64,000 bases of DNA from Ilex aquifolium (GCA_951799425.1 OX637396.1:35890701-35954700); one strand, 5' to 3'; shown: positions 12,342-24,200, counted from the stretch's first letter. The notes: a model not told the origin generated them from the sequence alone. A program made the numbers and translations.

Positions 12342-12497
12342 AGTAACTATAAACACGGGATTTCAGTGATCTTGGGTCAATTTGTTCCTTTATCCTTCAG
12401 ACACTGCTGTTCAAGAAGTGGACAGCTCTAGATGGTCAGACTTGAGAGTGTGGCAAGTGTCCTTTCGTTCGGCAAGGAATGAAGATTATTGAGCCTT
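12342..12497 (-). pseudogene. NLR relic: last LRR and C-terminal tail
   Basis: The minus-strand reading NLHSLPNERTLATLSSL ... CPLLEQQCLKDKG ... PKITEIP aligns with the C-terminus of the intact CNL at 17771-21871 (NLRSLPDERTLATLLSL ... CPLLEQRCLKDKG ... HKIADIP). Two in-frame stops are present: a TAG just after the SLTI motif and a TGA where the intact gene has Trp in the GADW motif. The upstream part of the NLR is missing. At about 12497 the sequence changes directly into the terminal exon of an SMT1 pseudogene, so this is a deletion or recombination junction between two dead genes. Confidence 0.8.
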
Positions 12498-13303
12498 TTA
12501 AGCCAAGAAGAAATACATTGATGTGAAGCTTTGTTTCCTGCAAAACCCAATTAATAAGATAATATTAGTCCCAAATCCAAAGAAAAACCTCTAGACTGAG
12601 CAACTAAAGAAATAAAAAACAAAACACTAACAGTTATGATCTCACCCCAAACAAAAAAAAAGTTTGGAAAAATTTCAAGTTAAGATTGAGCATCTAAAAT
12701 AAACACACCCTGTCTAAAACATTGACAGGTTACCTCGATTGCATGTACCATGTCAAAGCTATTGTCAGGAAATGGCATTTTCATGAAATCAGCCTGCATT
12801 ATCACTAATCAATAATCAAAATACTGGATAGAAAATAAGTTCAGAACATATCATAAAGTTGAGATAGCCAACTAATTACGACCATAAAGTTGTAGGTCTG
12901 GTCCACTCCTAAAACGCCGATAAGCACAAGTTGAATAAAAGGAGCACTTAAACTGTAATGCTTGCAAAACGAGCATTTTCAGTTACAATGTAGCAGAGAC
13001 ATAGAATCTAGGAATTGAAACAATTGGAATCCAATATAATCCCCCTATTTTATTTATGGGTTCAAGGTCGAAGCAAACTATAAGTTCAACATAGTTGGCT
13101 TTGTGGAACAAGAATTTGAAGTTGATACTGCAAAATCTCTGGGACAGAATCCTCATACTGTAGATTAAAACCTTAGGACTACATGCAGCAAAAGCTATCA
13201 TAGGCATATCTCATATTCTGGTCCCACAATAAGATGTAAGAATGTACCTTTCCCTGTGCTATTTTGATACTCATTGTTTTTAAGGCCTGTAACTGACGTA
13301 GAG
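12498..13303 (-). pseudogene. SMT1-like sterol C24-methyltransferase pseudogene 1
   Basis: Three exon remnants of cycloartenol C24-methyltransferase, which commits cycloartenol to the 24-alkyl sterol pathway, can be read. 13248-13303 encodes a VTGLKNNEYQ-type segment with one extra base after the NNEY motif. About 12710-12793 encodes ADFMKMPFPDNSFDMVHAIE, close to the SMT1 motif. 12505-12541 encodes FTSMYFFLA and then a stop, the C-terminal exon truncated. Acceptor and donor sites (TGCAG, GTACAT) are recognisable. The exons that normally lie between the last two, including the KEIY...VLKP motif, are deleted. The related copies at 14479-16357 and 37183-40461 retain them. Confidence 0.75.
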
Positions 13304-13309
13304 CTGCAA

Positions 13310-14470
13310 ATTACAATTACACAAATCAGTCTCAGCCAACTAATAGAATGAATGAACTAATGGAACTTCCCAAACCTTTTCCTAATACACTTGAAAACAC
13401 AAGAAAAGCTAAAGGCGCTAATGACCGTATTCTGATCACACCAGAGATAAAGTTTGCCAATTATCAGTCATATCTTCTACAACTAGCTCCACTTCATTTT
13501 TCAACCCCTTTATCTGAAATTTTATCAGGAAAAGAAAGTGAAGAAGCTGTAGTACTATTCCTTCCAAATATAGTGGGCAGGTCAGCCCTGGGACTCCAAA
13601 TAAAAAAAAAAATTTATAGTCTAAAAAATATACACGTGTCTATTTTTACTAAAGAAGATTCAAGAAATACCTACTAAGTTTTTGTAATATCATGTAATGC
13701 TATTTCCAAAATCCGAAAAGATAAAAAGAAAGTTCCATTTAGTGGAAAAATTGTCACATTTGAGAAAGTCTCTTTTCTTATTAAAAAAGGAGAGACTATA
13801 TGCATATTAATGTCTCTCATTGATACTACAAATTAATAAAGCCTCAATTAAATCGGCTTATATTTGCATCGGGTTGTACCTCATAGAGCATACGAAAGTA
13901 ATTCCTTTATCCTTTGAGCATTTTTTCTTTTTAGCTCCTGCAATGATCAATGCTTTTTCTTAGATATCGAAAACATGTTTCTTGTAACTTCAATAAAATA
14001 TAAAGTCCCTTTATGCCCAAAGTACATCCATGAAAAGTAGCTGATCTCATTGCATTGATAGCCCAATGTTTGAAATTACACAATCTATGGGTGATGGATG
14101 TTACGGATAAATTGCTTTTGCGACTTGCACACATGGCGTATAAGTTACAATAAGCAACTTTCCTACTATATTAAGGCTCATCCTCAGTGTAAAATACAAA
14201 GGAGATATTAAAAATATAAAGACCAAATAAACAAAGTGTGCACCAAATCCCAATAGAGTTGAGAAGACTTCCCCACATTAAACAAAGTGGGAAAAACTAG
14301 TCATACACAAGCAACTCACAAAACTTAACCATGAACAACCAAACTACAAGACTAAAGCCACCTCTCATGATCAGTCACAGGCCTAGCATAATGTATAGTG
14401 TTCAGAACTTCTAAAAAAATTATTTTTCGGTGTCGTAGTCTTATCCTTTACCCAAAGCCAAGTACCAAGG
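13310..14470. other. No gene; flanking and intron-type sequence
   Basis: Part of the region (about 14160-14400) matches 36900-37150, the downstream flank of SMT1 pseudogene 3, so it is the 3' flank of pseudogene 2. An open stretch of 109 codons at 13348-13677 shows no family motif and is probably chance. Confidence 0.45.
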
Positions 14471-14478
14471 TAGGGGTC

Positions 14479-16357
14479 AGTCCACTGCAAGATCTCTCTC
14501 CCATATAACATTCACAAGTAAAAAGAAATTGTCCCTCGTTCTAGTCATATTTGGCAGTCTGCTTCAATATGAAAGAGAGATCAAATAAAAAAATCAAGAT
14601 TTTGCAACTCACTTCGAAACTTGCTAGCTTTAGAGCTTCAAGGCACTGCCTTATCAACCCGTTGTCAAGGAGGCATCACCAATCTGCATTTTTTGCCTAT
14701 TTTGATGAAATTGTGATAGGAAAGAAGAATTCAAAAACAATTTACAAATAAAAATAATCAAAAGAAAAATTAAGGTTTTTTTTGTACTACCTTCTTGATG
14801 TTCTTGGATATTGTGGTCAAAGGAATCGGTCATACAACACTCGTACGCGACAAAACACTGAACAGGCTTCAACACTTCATATATTTCTTTGTAAAAAACC
14901 AACCAACCTTTAAACAAACACGTAAGAGTTATGATATCATCCCTAGCCACAAAAAAAAAAGTCTGGAAAAATTTCAAGTCAAGATTAAGCATACAAAATT
15001 GACATACCGCATTTGGAGCATGGTATGTATCCTTGATAGCATATACCGATTGCCAAAATTACTGTTTGAAAATGGCATTTTCATGGAATCAACCTGCATT
15101 ATCACTAAAGCAATAATCAAAACAATGGATAGAAAAGAATTTCAGAACAGAGCATAAATTTGTGATAGAAAACTAATGACCTTAATAAAGTTGCAGATTT
15201 GCTCCAATCCTGAAAAAGGGTTAAGTACCTGTATAGTTTTTTTTTTTGAACAATAAGTACCTGTATAGTAAAAGGAGCACTTAAACTGAATGCTTGCAAA
15301 ACAAAGAGAATTTTCAGTTACAATGCAGAAGAGAGCATAGAACTTAGGAATTGAAACAATGGGCAGTATAATCCCTATTTAGTTTTTGAGTTCAAGGTCC
15401 AGGCAAATTAGAAGTTCAACATAGTTGGCCTCGCGGAAGAAGAATTTGAAGCCGATATTGTCCAATCTCTAGGATAGTATCCTTATACAACACTTTAAAA
15501 CATTATGATATGCTGGAAGACCTGTTGGAGACGTATTTCTTTTTTCGAAAGTAATACAAGATGTATTTCTTCTTTTTTTTAGAAAGTAATTGGAGATGTA
15601 TTTCATTTTTTGGGGCTGAGTTTTTACCAAATTTTGGTAAATGATGTACTTCACACAATAAAAGGTAAGCATGTACCTTTCTCCTTGCTATTTGACATCC
15701 ATTATTGTTGAGAGCTGTAAGTGAAGTAGAGCTGCAAGTTGCCAACATTATCCTCAGAGCCAGCTCTTGGACATAAACGAGTAAATGAACTAATGGAACT
15801 TCTTTGCACATTTCTGAATAGACCAAAAAAAAAAGAAAAAGATAAAGCCATTAATATTGTGACAATGCCATTAAAACATCACTTCAAAAATCCGTGTTTA
15901 TTATGGGGATGAAGAAAAATTACATATTCATGTTGCACTTTTGATTCAGGTGTCATTACTAGGTAAATGATCCTGATAACCAATGAAATGCAACAGTGGT
16001 TTCTAATAAATAACTTTCGAATGATAGGAATGTGGAAAAACAGGGAAAGAATTTGGTATTCCATCACAACTTGTGGAGTAAGACTCCATCTAACATTCTT
16101 TTTTTTTTTTAACAATACTCCATCAAACATTAAAACATATGAAATCCAGGTAGGACATTGCCATGCAAATAAGATTGCGGAACATCTTCTATTACGTCTA
16201 CATACCAAAATAACAAGAATATCTCTCCACAATTACTAACCCAAAAGGCAGAAAAAAAAAAATCCAACAACATATCCAAGTACCATACCTAGTGAAATTA
16301 TGAATCACATTAACCTGAATCATGCAATTTACCTGAATGGTCCACCAATTCCACAAC
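14479..16357 (-). pseudogene. SMT1-like sterol C24-methyltransferase pseudogene 2
   Basis: Exon remnants in gene order on the minus strand: 16333-16357 (GCGIGGPF, SAM-binding motif I); 15677-15731 (TALNNNGCQIARRK, frame intact); 15008-15093 (decayed MKMPF exon); 14791-14899 (KEIYEVLKPVQCFVAYECCM then TDSF, frame intact, with Cys where SMT1 usually has Trp); 14613-14693 (IGDASLTTG, then frame-disrupted QCLEALKLASFE); 14479-14512 (IWERDLAVD followed by a TGA where the family has Ser). The N-terminal exons and the last exon are missing. SMT1 normally has about 336-346 aa. The mix of open exons and stops shows a decayed genomic copy with introns, so it arose by DNA duplication and not by retroposition. 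Confidence 0.82.
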
Positions 16358-16359
16358 CT

Positions 16360-17770
16360 ACATATAACACCTAAAAGGACATCATAAGGATTGAACAACA
16401 ATATGAAACAGCAAAACAGTCAAAAGTTGAATCAATGATTGATTTTAGGCCTAGTTGTAAAGCAAGAAGTTGATATGGAAGGCAACCACCATCTGTCAGT
16501 CTCATAAAATGGGTCAGGTGGACCAGGTAGCATCAAATGCACCAAGTGTCTTTTCAGGCTTGAAAACAGGTTACTAAAGTTGTTATTATTGCACCAAGTA
16601 CTAGCCCTTTGACATTAGCAGTATCTCTATGTAATTAACATCAAAGAGATTTTATTTCTAAAAAAAAAAAAGCATCCAAGACTACTACACCTTCTTACCA
16701 TTCCTTTTTTTGTTGAACCATGTTCTTTACACTGTTTATGAGTTTAGACAAGCAACACTATCTAGCTATAAAAATATAAAGAATGGAATCTCTAAATGGT
16801 CATTCATTCCCCTAGTCCCAAAACCCAATTTTCCTTACCTTCCTTCTTATTGAAAGAAAAAGGTGGACTTTATCCCAGATAAGAGTGAACTTCCCTCTTA
16901 TTGAAATGGATTTTATGACCATCCAACCAAGGTTACTATTTCCTGTGAGCATAGAGGTACATGCGCTGTGATGCTATGATTTTTTTTTGGTTCAGAACTA
17001 TGATGCTATGATAACTCTACAAAAAACTGTGAATCCTGAGACTTACTAAAACAATTGACAAATTAGGGACCATACTAGCTTCTACTGATAAATTGCTACA
17101 ACCAAATATAAACTTGATAACTAATGAATCCATAAAGTAACATATTGATTGTCATGGACTTAAATCCTGCATGTAAAAGATATGACCAACCTCATTGTTT
17201 AAGTGCTCATTAAAATAGTCCTCACGACAATCTGCACACACCAACACAAATAATACAATCGAGCAACAGTGGCAGGGGAACACATGTCAATATGCACATT
17301 GAGTTGAGTGTTGTCAATTGGCTTTTTTTTTTTTTTTTTTTGAATAGCGTTGTCAATTGGCTTCAAAACCACAAAATCGTTCAAAGGTTTTACATTAGGA
17401 GGAATTGTTGGTTGATATGTAAAGGTAGAGAAAGCTCTCTGCTTTGGAGGTTTTGAATAAAAAAAATGGCAAATATAAGACTGAAGAGATGGAGCAGATG
17501 AACAGGGATGTAAAATAGAATCAGGAGACAATTGAGAAAAATTGATAGCAGAGACGTAAATTGGAAATTCTGGGCCATAGTTTTGGTGTGCATTATCTAC
17601 ACTTTAATCCCTCAAAAATAGATAATAGAGTCAAAAAATAAATAAATTAAATAAAAAAGAAGAGACATGTGGCATGAATGGAAGGCACCTGAACCTGAGA
17701 TAAGCAAGTGGGGATGGACTCTGAACTCATCCTTATCCTCCCTCAGAAGTAATCCAACTTAATTTCAACT
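16360..17770. other. NLR 3' flank; no gene
   Basis: 16600-17770 aligns in order with 40800-41737, the 3' flank of the second NLR, including 'ttaacatc-aagagatttta' and 'ttggaaattctgggccatag'. A T-run of about 17 lies at 17323-17340. Short open frames in this stretch are not conserved between the two copies. Confidence 0.55.
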
Positions 17771-20700
17771 CTAATGAGATATATGAACCTCGGGGATGTC
17801 AGCGATCTTGTGCCAATCTGCTCCTTTATCCTTCAAACACCGTTGTTCAAGAAGTGGACACTTTGTGATGGTCAGACTTAAGAGTGTGGCGAGTGTCCTT
17901 TCGTCAGGCAAGGAACGAAGATTAGGGCAATTGTTGATATCCAGGAAATAAAGAGAGGAGAGTGTGCCGAGTGTCCTTTCGTCATGCAAGGAACGAAGAT
18001 TAGGGCAATTTCTGATATACAGAGAGGTGAGGTTGTGGATACCCTTAGAGAGAGAAGTGAGGTTAGGCATGTCTTCGATGCGAAGGTTTTTTAGAGTAGA
18101 AGGAAGCCAACACTCATCCGGCAAGGAATGTAGCTCTGGGTATACATCATGCATGTAAAAGTATTGAAGAGAAGAGAGTCTGTGGAGGCCCCACTCTGAT
18201 AGAGGCTTGAGTTTTTTGCAATTGCTGATAGAAATACGTGTAAGGTTGGGGGGCAAATTCTCTTGAGGAAAGGACTCAAGATTATCACAATCAGACATGC
18301 TCAATTTTTCAAGGGATGTGAGGCTTTGAAACTTGCTTGCAAAATAAATGTCATTCGGAATACCACCGATACGAAGACTTCTGAGGTTGGGAGTAAGCAA
18401 ACTACTTCCAGTTGGGAACGGCTGTCCCTTCTTATAAGACAAATCACAAGAAAAAGGCTCCATCCATACCCATAACCTCTCCAAATTTGGCCAATCACTG
18501 ATCCTAAAACATCCTGGCTCGTCCATGATTATGCTCAGTCTAATCGGCTCTAAAATTGAGTCTAATTCCTTGCAATTAAAAATTTGAAGAGACTTAAGGG
18601 TGGAGGAAAGTGTATCCATTGGCAAGGATCTCAGAGACGAGCAGTCCCAGAGGCTCAACTCCTCAAGACAAGAGTTGCAATTAGGCAGGGACTCTAGTGA
18701 ACTGCAGTCTTCTAAACTAAGACTTCTAAGCATGGGCGGGAGATTGGCCTCTGGAAAGGACACGAGCTTTGGGCACTTTTTGAGTTCCAATTCTTTAAGA
18801 GAAGTATGGCTTTCCAGGCCATTTGGCAACCTCTCCAGACAATCACAGCCAGATACTTGCAAAGATTCAAGATTACGAGGTAGCAGTTGATCTTCTTCAG
18901 CCAAGCACACAAGTTCGGAACATCCCTCGACACTTAAGTGTTGCAAATGGGAAAGGTGTTGTGGTGTATTCCCCTTCTGCCACAGAGTCACTAGTGCAGC
19001 ACAGTCATGCACTTCAAAATATTCAAGTGACACCAAGAAATGAGTGAATTCTTCCTGCAAATGGGTCAGTCCCGAAATATCCTTAATATACAATTCCCTT
19101 AGAGAGGTTAATTCAGTGAGACCTTTTAGAACCACCTCGTTGCAACCTTCTATCTTTAATTCGCAAAGAGTGGGAAGCCTTAGGACTGAGACACTTACCA
19201 ATTTAGGACACTTGGACATGGTAAGCTGACGAAGGCAACGGAAATGTCCTACAAATTCAGCACCAATATAACTACACCATCCTTCCCATTCCGGCATATC
19301 CTCAAAGCTTAGAGTCTTGAGTGACGGAAATCGAGTCTCCAATGAGCCACCATCCCCGTAGAACTCAGCACCCACGTTCTTTACTGCATTCAATCCCTGA
19401 ATATGTAGTTCTTTCAGCAGAGGTAGCTGACCAAGTGGTGGCAAAGACGCACATTTTGTACATCCTCTTAGGCTAATCTGCGTTGTTTTTGAGAACGACA
19501 GATCCCCAATCCAACTGGGGAATGTTAAGCCCCTGTAAAACTCAATTTTGAGATGTTTCAATCCTTTATGCGGCCGTAGCATGTTGAGTACGTTGGCTTG
19601 GAGCTCTTCATTTTGAGAATCTTCATCCTCACTACTCCATTGCAATTCTAACTCATCCAGATCCCGTTTACGATTTAAATTGGCTGCCTCTGCATCCTGC
19701 ACATTCTTAACATTTTGCAACCCTACAATGGAAAGCATCCCCCATAGAAGCTCTAGGTTGTTCAAATGGCTAAGTACCAATCCACCACTTTTACACACAA
19801 CAAACTTTGGCAAAGTTTGCAAACTTTTCAACTTACTAATCCCGGGGGGCATCTCTTGTAATTTTGGAGTATCAGCATTGTCAAGATGGCGGAGGTCAAC
19901 TAAATTTCCAATGTCTGGGGGCAACTTACAAAGCTCATGACAACCACGTAACGATAATGTCTGCAAATTGTAGAGACTACTCATTGATTCAGGCAACCAT
20001 TTAATTGATGTCCCTGATAAATTCAAGTACCGAAGATGTTTCAAATCGCCAATCGAGTTGGGTAACTCGCTTATATTGTACCCACCCAAAGATAAGACTC
20101 TTAAGCACAGTAATTTTGGTAGTATGTTAACTAAAACACCATTGCTTAAATAGAAGGGTTCCCATTTATATGACTTATAAACTGGCAGTGCTAAGAATGT
20201 CCGCAAGCGCAGAAGTTCATGATCAAATGCCTTGAATCTTTTGTACACTACGTACCTATGGCGCATGAATGCTGAGTGGCGAGCCTTTGGAGAAATGTTA
20301 CACCGTTCATTGTTCCCCATATTATCTTCCATCCTAAAGCATATTTCTCCCGTAACATGTTGAGATAAATCATTCAAAAGGTCATGCATCGTGAATTTTG
20401 ATTTCGTGCCACTTGAAGGTTGGAAGAATGACCTTGATAACAACTCATTGAAGCAATCATCACCTAACTCTTCCATGCATTTCCTCATTCTTTCTGATTG
20501 TTGCAGAAAACCTTCTGCCATCCATAACAAGACTAACTCGTCCTTGTCAAACTCGTAGTCCTTTGGAAATATGGCGCAGTATCCAAACATTGGCTTCAAT
20601 TGAGAAGGTAGGTGATGATAGCTTAATCTCAGAGCTGGAAGAATGCCACTCTGATCCTCGGGTAAATCCCAGATTTCATTGTTAAGTACATCTTTCCACT

Positions 20701-21871
20701 CCTTTGAGCTACGTTTACTTCGCAGGATGCCGCCCAGTGTCTTCGCTGCTAACGGCAAGCCTCCACACTTTTTCATTATAGCCTGGCCAATTTCTTCCAA
20801 ATTTGGATGGGCACCAAAATTGCTTGTACACAACGCATGTTGAGCTAATAAAGATAAACAGTCATCATCGCCCAACACCTCTGGATTGTGAGCTGGGACG
20901 GAACTCATGGTTAATGCAATGCTTGCTATTCGAGTTGTAACAATAATTTTACTTCCAGGTGCTCCAACTCGAAAAGGAGCACGCAGGAGATCCCATTTTA
21001 CGTAGTCCAGATTCCAAACATCGTCTAGAACAAGGAGAAATTTTTTTCCAAAAAGTTTCTCTTTAAGACTTACTTGGGCCGTATCCAAGTTCTTGAAGTT
21101 ACGATTCTCTTTGGTCGCTGATTCATAAATTTTGCTTGTTATCAAGAGCACATCAAACTCTTCAGAAACACACACCCATGCTTTCAAATCAAAGAAATCG
21201 TCGACTTTCTCATCATTGTAGACAAGTTGAGCAAGAGTGGTCTTGCCAAGACCGCCCATACCAACTATTGGAACGACGGATGGTTCATCATTACTTGATT
21301 CATCGTTGAGCAACAATCCGAGTATTTCTTGTTTATCCTTTTCCCGACCATAAACATGGGGCTCATCCACCAAGGAAGTAGTCTCTGTTCTTGTGTTTGA
21401 CCTTACTTCGGGACTGACTCTCAAACCCAGGACATCTCTTTGTTTTGCAATATCTTCTAATCTAGCAGTGATCTCCTCAATCTTGGGGCCCAACTTGATT
21501 TTGAGCGCAATGGATCTAGGGAAACTGCTACAACAAGTAGGGAGGAAGTTCCGAACCCTGCTTGTGGTAGCTGCTTCAGCCTCCAACTTCAATTTATGGG
21601 CCAAAGCTTCTGTCGCAATCTCATCCACTAGATCATCCACATCGTAAGCCAGATCCCTCAGGTCCGCCAGCCACAGATTCACATTTTCGTCCCTTATTTG
21701 CTTAGCCTCAGCATCGTTGAGCACCGCTCTAATTGTCGATAGCAGTTTGCGCAATTTCGTCAACTGGGTAAAAATCCCCTCGCTGCGAGCAAATTTCAAC
21801 AGCTCGCTAGAGGCCAATCTGTCAAACAACACACTTAAGAACGCACCCAGAAAAACTTCAATGATAGCCAT
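17771..21871 (-). CDS. CC-NB-LRR disease resistance protein (RPP13-like protein 1 type)
   Basis: Single-exon frame of 1366 aa, an intracellular immune receptor of the CNL class. An Rx_N-type coiled coil (residues 1-130, MAIIEVFLGAFLSVLFDRLA start, with a VDDLVDE stretch near 78-84) is followed by NB-ARC: P-loop GMGGLGKTT at 204-212, kinase-2 LLVLDDVW at 279-286, RNBS-B SKIIVTTR at 307-314, GLPLA at 371-375, RNBS-D YCAIFPKDYEF near 431 and MHD at 495-497. An irregular LRR domain runs from about 570 to 1340. All the nucleotide-binding motifs are present, so it could be functional. The start ATG is at the conserved N-terminus shared with the paralogue at 59529. Family function is ATP/ADP-switched activation of defence. 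The effector recognised is unknown. It shows very high identity to the split copy at 41738-59529. Confidence 0.95.
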   Translation of the reverse strand: MAIIEVFLGAFLSVLFDRLASSELLKFARSEGIFTQLTKLRKLLSTIRAVLNDAEAKQIRDENVNLWLADLRDLAYDVDDLVDEIATEALAHKLKLEAEAATTSRVRNFLPTCCSSFPRSIALKIKLGPKIEEITARLEDIAKQRDVLGLRVSPEVRSNTRTETTSLVDEPHVYGREKDKQEILGLLLNDESSNDEPSVVPIVGMGGLGKTTLAQLVYNDEKVDDFFDLKAWVCVSEEFDVLLITSKIYESATKENRNFKNLDTAQVSLKEKLFGKKFLLVLDDVWNLDYVKWDLLRAPFRVGAPGSKIIVTTRIASIALTMSSVPAHNPEVLGDDDCLSLLAQHALCTSNFGAHPNLEEIGQAIMKKCGGLPLAAKTLGGILRSKRSSKEWKDVLNNEIWDLPEDQSGILPALRLSYHHLPSQLKPMFGYCAIFPKDYEFDKDELVLLWMAEGFLQQSERMRKCMEELGDDCFNELLSRSFFQPSSGTKSKFTMHDLLNDLSQHVTGEICFRMEDNMGNNERCNISPKARHSAFMRHRYVVYKRFKAFDHELLRLRTFLALPVYKSYKWEPFYLSNGVLVNILPKLLCLRVLSLGGYNISELPNSIGDLKHLRYLNLSGTSIKWLPESMSSLYNLQTLSLRGCHELCKLPPDIGNLVDLRHLDNADTPKLQEMPPGISKLKSLQTLPKFVVCKSGGLVLSHLNNLELLWGMLSIVGLQNVKNVQDAEAANLNRKRDLDELELQWSSEDEDSQNEELQANVLNMLRPHKGLKHLKIEFYRGLTFPSWIGDLSFSKTTQISLRGCTKCASLPPLGQLPLLKELHIQGLNAVKNVGAEFYGDGGSLETRFPSLKTLSFEDMPEWEGWCSYIGAEFVGHFRCLRQLTMSKCPKLVSVSVLRLPTLCELKIEGCNEVVLKGLTELTSLRELYIKDISGLTHLQEEFTHFLVSLEYFEVHDCAALVTLWQKGNTPQHLSHLQHLSVEGCSELVCLAEEDQLLPRNLESLQVSGCDCLERLPNGLESHTSLKELELKKCPKLVSFPEANLPPMLRSLSLEDCSSLESLPNCNSCLEELSLWDCSSLRSLPMDTLSSTLKSLQIFNCKELDSILEPIRLSIIMDEPGCFRISDWPNLERLWVWMEPFSCDLSYKKGQPFPTGSSLLTPNLRSLRIGGIPNDIYFASKFQSLTSLEKLSMSDCDNLESFPQENLPPNLTRISISNCKKLKPLSEWGLHRLSSLQYFYMHDVYPELHSLPDECWLPSTLKNLRIEDMPNLTSLSKGIHNLTSLYIRNCPNLRSLHDERTLGTLSSLYFLDINNCPNLRSLPDERTLATLLSLTITKCPLLEQRCLKDKGADWHKIADIPEVHISH

Positions 21872-22564
21872 TGGTTTGAAGTTGAGGAAATCTGGGAAGG
21901 ATGGGTTTCTTGTATCTCAAAGCTGGTTAAGGCCTCAAAGTCAAAGTGATGAAAGAAGAAGAAAGGAGTTGTTAGTGGTTTGTGCAAGAGGTCTTGAGTT
22001 GGGTCACTGGTTTTTCAACATTTTGCATACTTTTCAAAAAGTTTATAGAGATTGGGGCCTGCATTGGCCTGCATTTTGTCGTTACTTTTTCTTGAACAAT
22101 TGGAATCTTTGGAATTTTTTTTTATCTTTTTCCCCAAATACTGTAAATAATAACTTAATTCAATGATAAAGTTACAATTATTTGTAATGGATTAGGGAAC
22201 GTTGGAATCAATCACAATAATTTCAATTAATTATATCTTCCTTTTAAAATGGTATAACTAGACATTTAAAAAAAAATTATGATCGATCATAATATTTTAC
22301 TATCGATTATAATTTTTTGAGTCGTAACTCAGACGCTCAAAAAATTATAACTTAATTTTAATATATTAAAACTTTTATTACTGCGTATGACCAGAAATTC
22401 AACATGACGAAGGAAAAAGGGAATGCAGAAAGAGAAAAAAAGAGGCAATGGCTTTGCATTTTTGTGTAAAGACCAAATGGCCAAACTGAGTGGCAGACAA
22501 GATAAAGTGGTGGTCCTACGCCGTCCATCACCATGAATGATGGGATCACAGCCCTTTGATATGA
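21872..22564. other. NLR upstream region
   Basis: The first 140 bases are nearly identical to the sequence upstream of the split NLR (59530-59680) and related to that of the relic at 24.4 kb. At 22016 about 270 bases present in the other copy (59672-59945) are missing. Likely promoter DNA. No TATA box can be assigned with confidence. Confidence 0.5.
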
Positions 22565-22572
22565 CCTAGGGT

Positions 22573-23205
22573 CTATGAAGTACGGATACGGGATATGAGT
22601 ACGATACGATACGGATACGGCGATACGACAAAGTCTAAAAAAATAGGATACGGGTACGGCCAAGATACGGCTATAATAAAATATTTTTATTATTTTTATT
22701 ATTTTCAACCAACTTAATACTTATATATTTTGGTAGTTCTTTAACGTATAATAAGAAAAATTAGTAATTCTTTTTAGTTTCAAGAAAATATATATCGTAT
22801 CGCTGTGGTATATTCACAAAGTGAAGTGACAAATTAAAGGAATCAAAACTAATATTTACCTAGTATTTAGAAGTAATTTTGTTAAAATTATAATGTAATA
22901 ACTTTATTTTATACTCTTTTGACATGTAATTGTAGATAATACTTAAAAAACACTCATGTAACTTTAAAGTAATATGAATTTTTTGTTAATGTATTGTATG
23001 GTATGTGAATTCGAAAAGAGATGTTAAAAGTTCAACTAAAAAATTATATATGTTGCTCGACTACAAAAGTATCCGTGAAGTATCCTAATATTTAATTATT
23101 ATCGGATACGTAGAAGGTGTATCCGATACGTATCCGACGAGTATCGTATCCGTAAAGTATCCGATACGGGTACGTCAACCTCAACGAAGTATCCGTGCTT
23201 CATAG
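22573..23205. mobile_element. hAT-type MITE ('tacggatacg' family)
   Basis: Ends CTATGAAGTACGGATAC and GTATCCGTGCTTCATAG are inverted. Flanked by the perfect 8-bp repeat CCTAGGGT (22565-22572 and 23206-23213). The paralogous region at about 60470-60490 has the single uninterrupted site 'aactagggtggcc', an empty site. 633 bp, non-coding, rich in GATACG words near both ends. Confidence 0.9.
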
Positions 23206-23213
23206 CCTAGGGT

Positions 23214-24190
23214 GGCCTTGTAAAAGGAAAAAAAAAAAATTATTTTCATCTTTGTGCAAGTTACATGTTTATCACTATTGGTTTTTTTTCAAAAAGAACT
23301 ATTTATGGGCATTTTGCCAAAAAAAAGGGGTAAATCTCATAAATCGACCCTTTTCGTTAAGATTAATCGATAAATGATATAAATTCCGTTAAGGTTAACT
23401 ATTAAATAAAATAGAATTTGCTAAGTTTAACCGTTAGTTCTTTTATTTTAATGATTAATCTAAACAAAATAGGCAATTGGAATAAATTACATAGTTCATG
23501 GGGTAAATTAAGATAATATAAAGTTCATGGGGCAATTTTAAACAAAAGCGATAGTAGATTTACCCAAAAAAAACAATATGTATGCACCAAGGGGGCGTCC
23601 TAGCACGATACACCCTTGATGTATGACTACGGAGATTCATCTGTCCCTACTCCAAAATTTAAGAAACAATATATTGAAGAGAATAAGGTATTTATGCATC
23701 AAAAGGGTGTCCTAGAATAAAGTTATTAAATGATTTGATTAGTCCAAACTCTTCTTGATTTTAATTCGTTCAGATCTGTTCAAATTGAAAAATATGTCAA
23801 ATTAATTGAATTTCAAACTCGTTTATTAAACCATACGAAATTAAGAAATGAGTGACTCCGCTCAGCTCAAATAGGTTCATGGCTATAAGAAATTTTAACC
23901 AAACAACTCGTATTAGTAACGGAAACACCAAATTTTAATCCCCAATAACATCCCCATCTCTTCTCTTTTTAAGCTTCTAAGATTTGATTCCATGGAAAAA
24001 AAAAAGAGCATTTGATAATATCCTTAATTGTACTGATTTTAGGGGTTATTCTGGACATTAAAGGATTGATAATCAAATTCTAAGATTTAATTTTCTAAAT
24101 ATTTTGCTAAAAATTCACGTTGATTTGATTAGAGGGTTAATTACAAAATATTCTCTTCAACTTTGAGTAGTTTGTCATTCACCCCTTCAA
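23214..24190. other. Intergenic, duplicated with 60490-60990
   Basis: Aligns with the region upstream of the second NLR as far as about 23760, then diverges. No gene seen. Confidence 0.5.
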
Positions 24191-24200
24191 GTTTTAATTT

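Noticed and set aside
13348-13677. 109-codon plus frame
   Set aside because: Lies in SMT1 pseudogene flank, no motif, not conserved in the other copies.
21393-22166. Plus-strand frames opposite the NLR 5' end (21393-21647 and 21717-22166)
   Set aside because: Shadows of the NLR coding strand; similar shadows occur in the paralogue because the DNA is similar.
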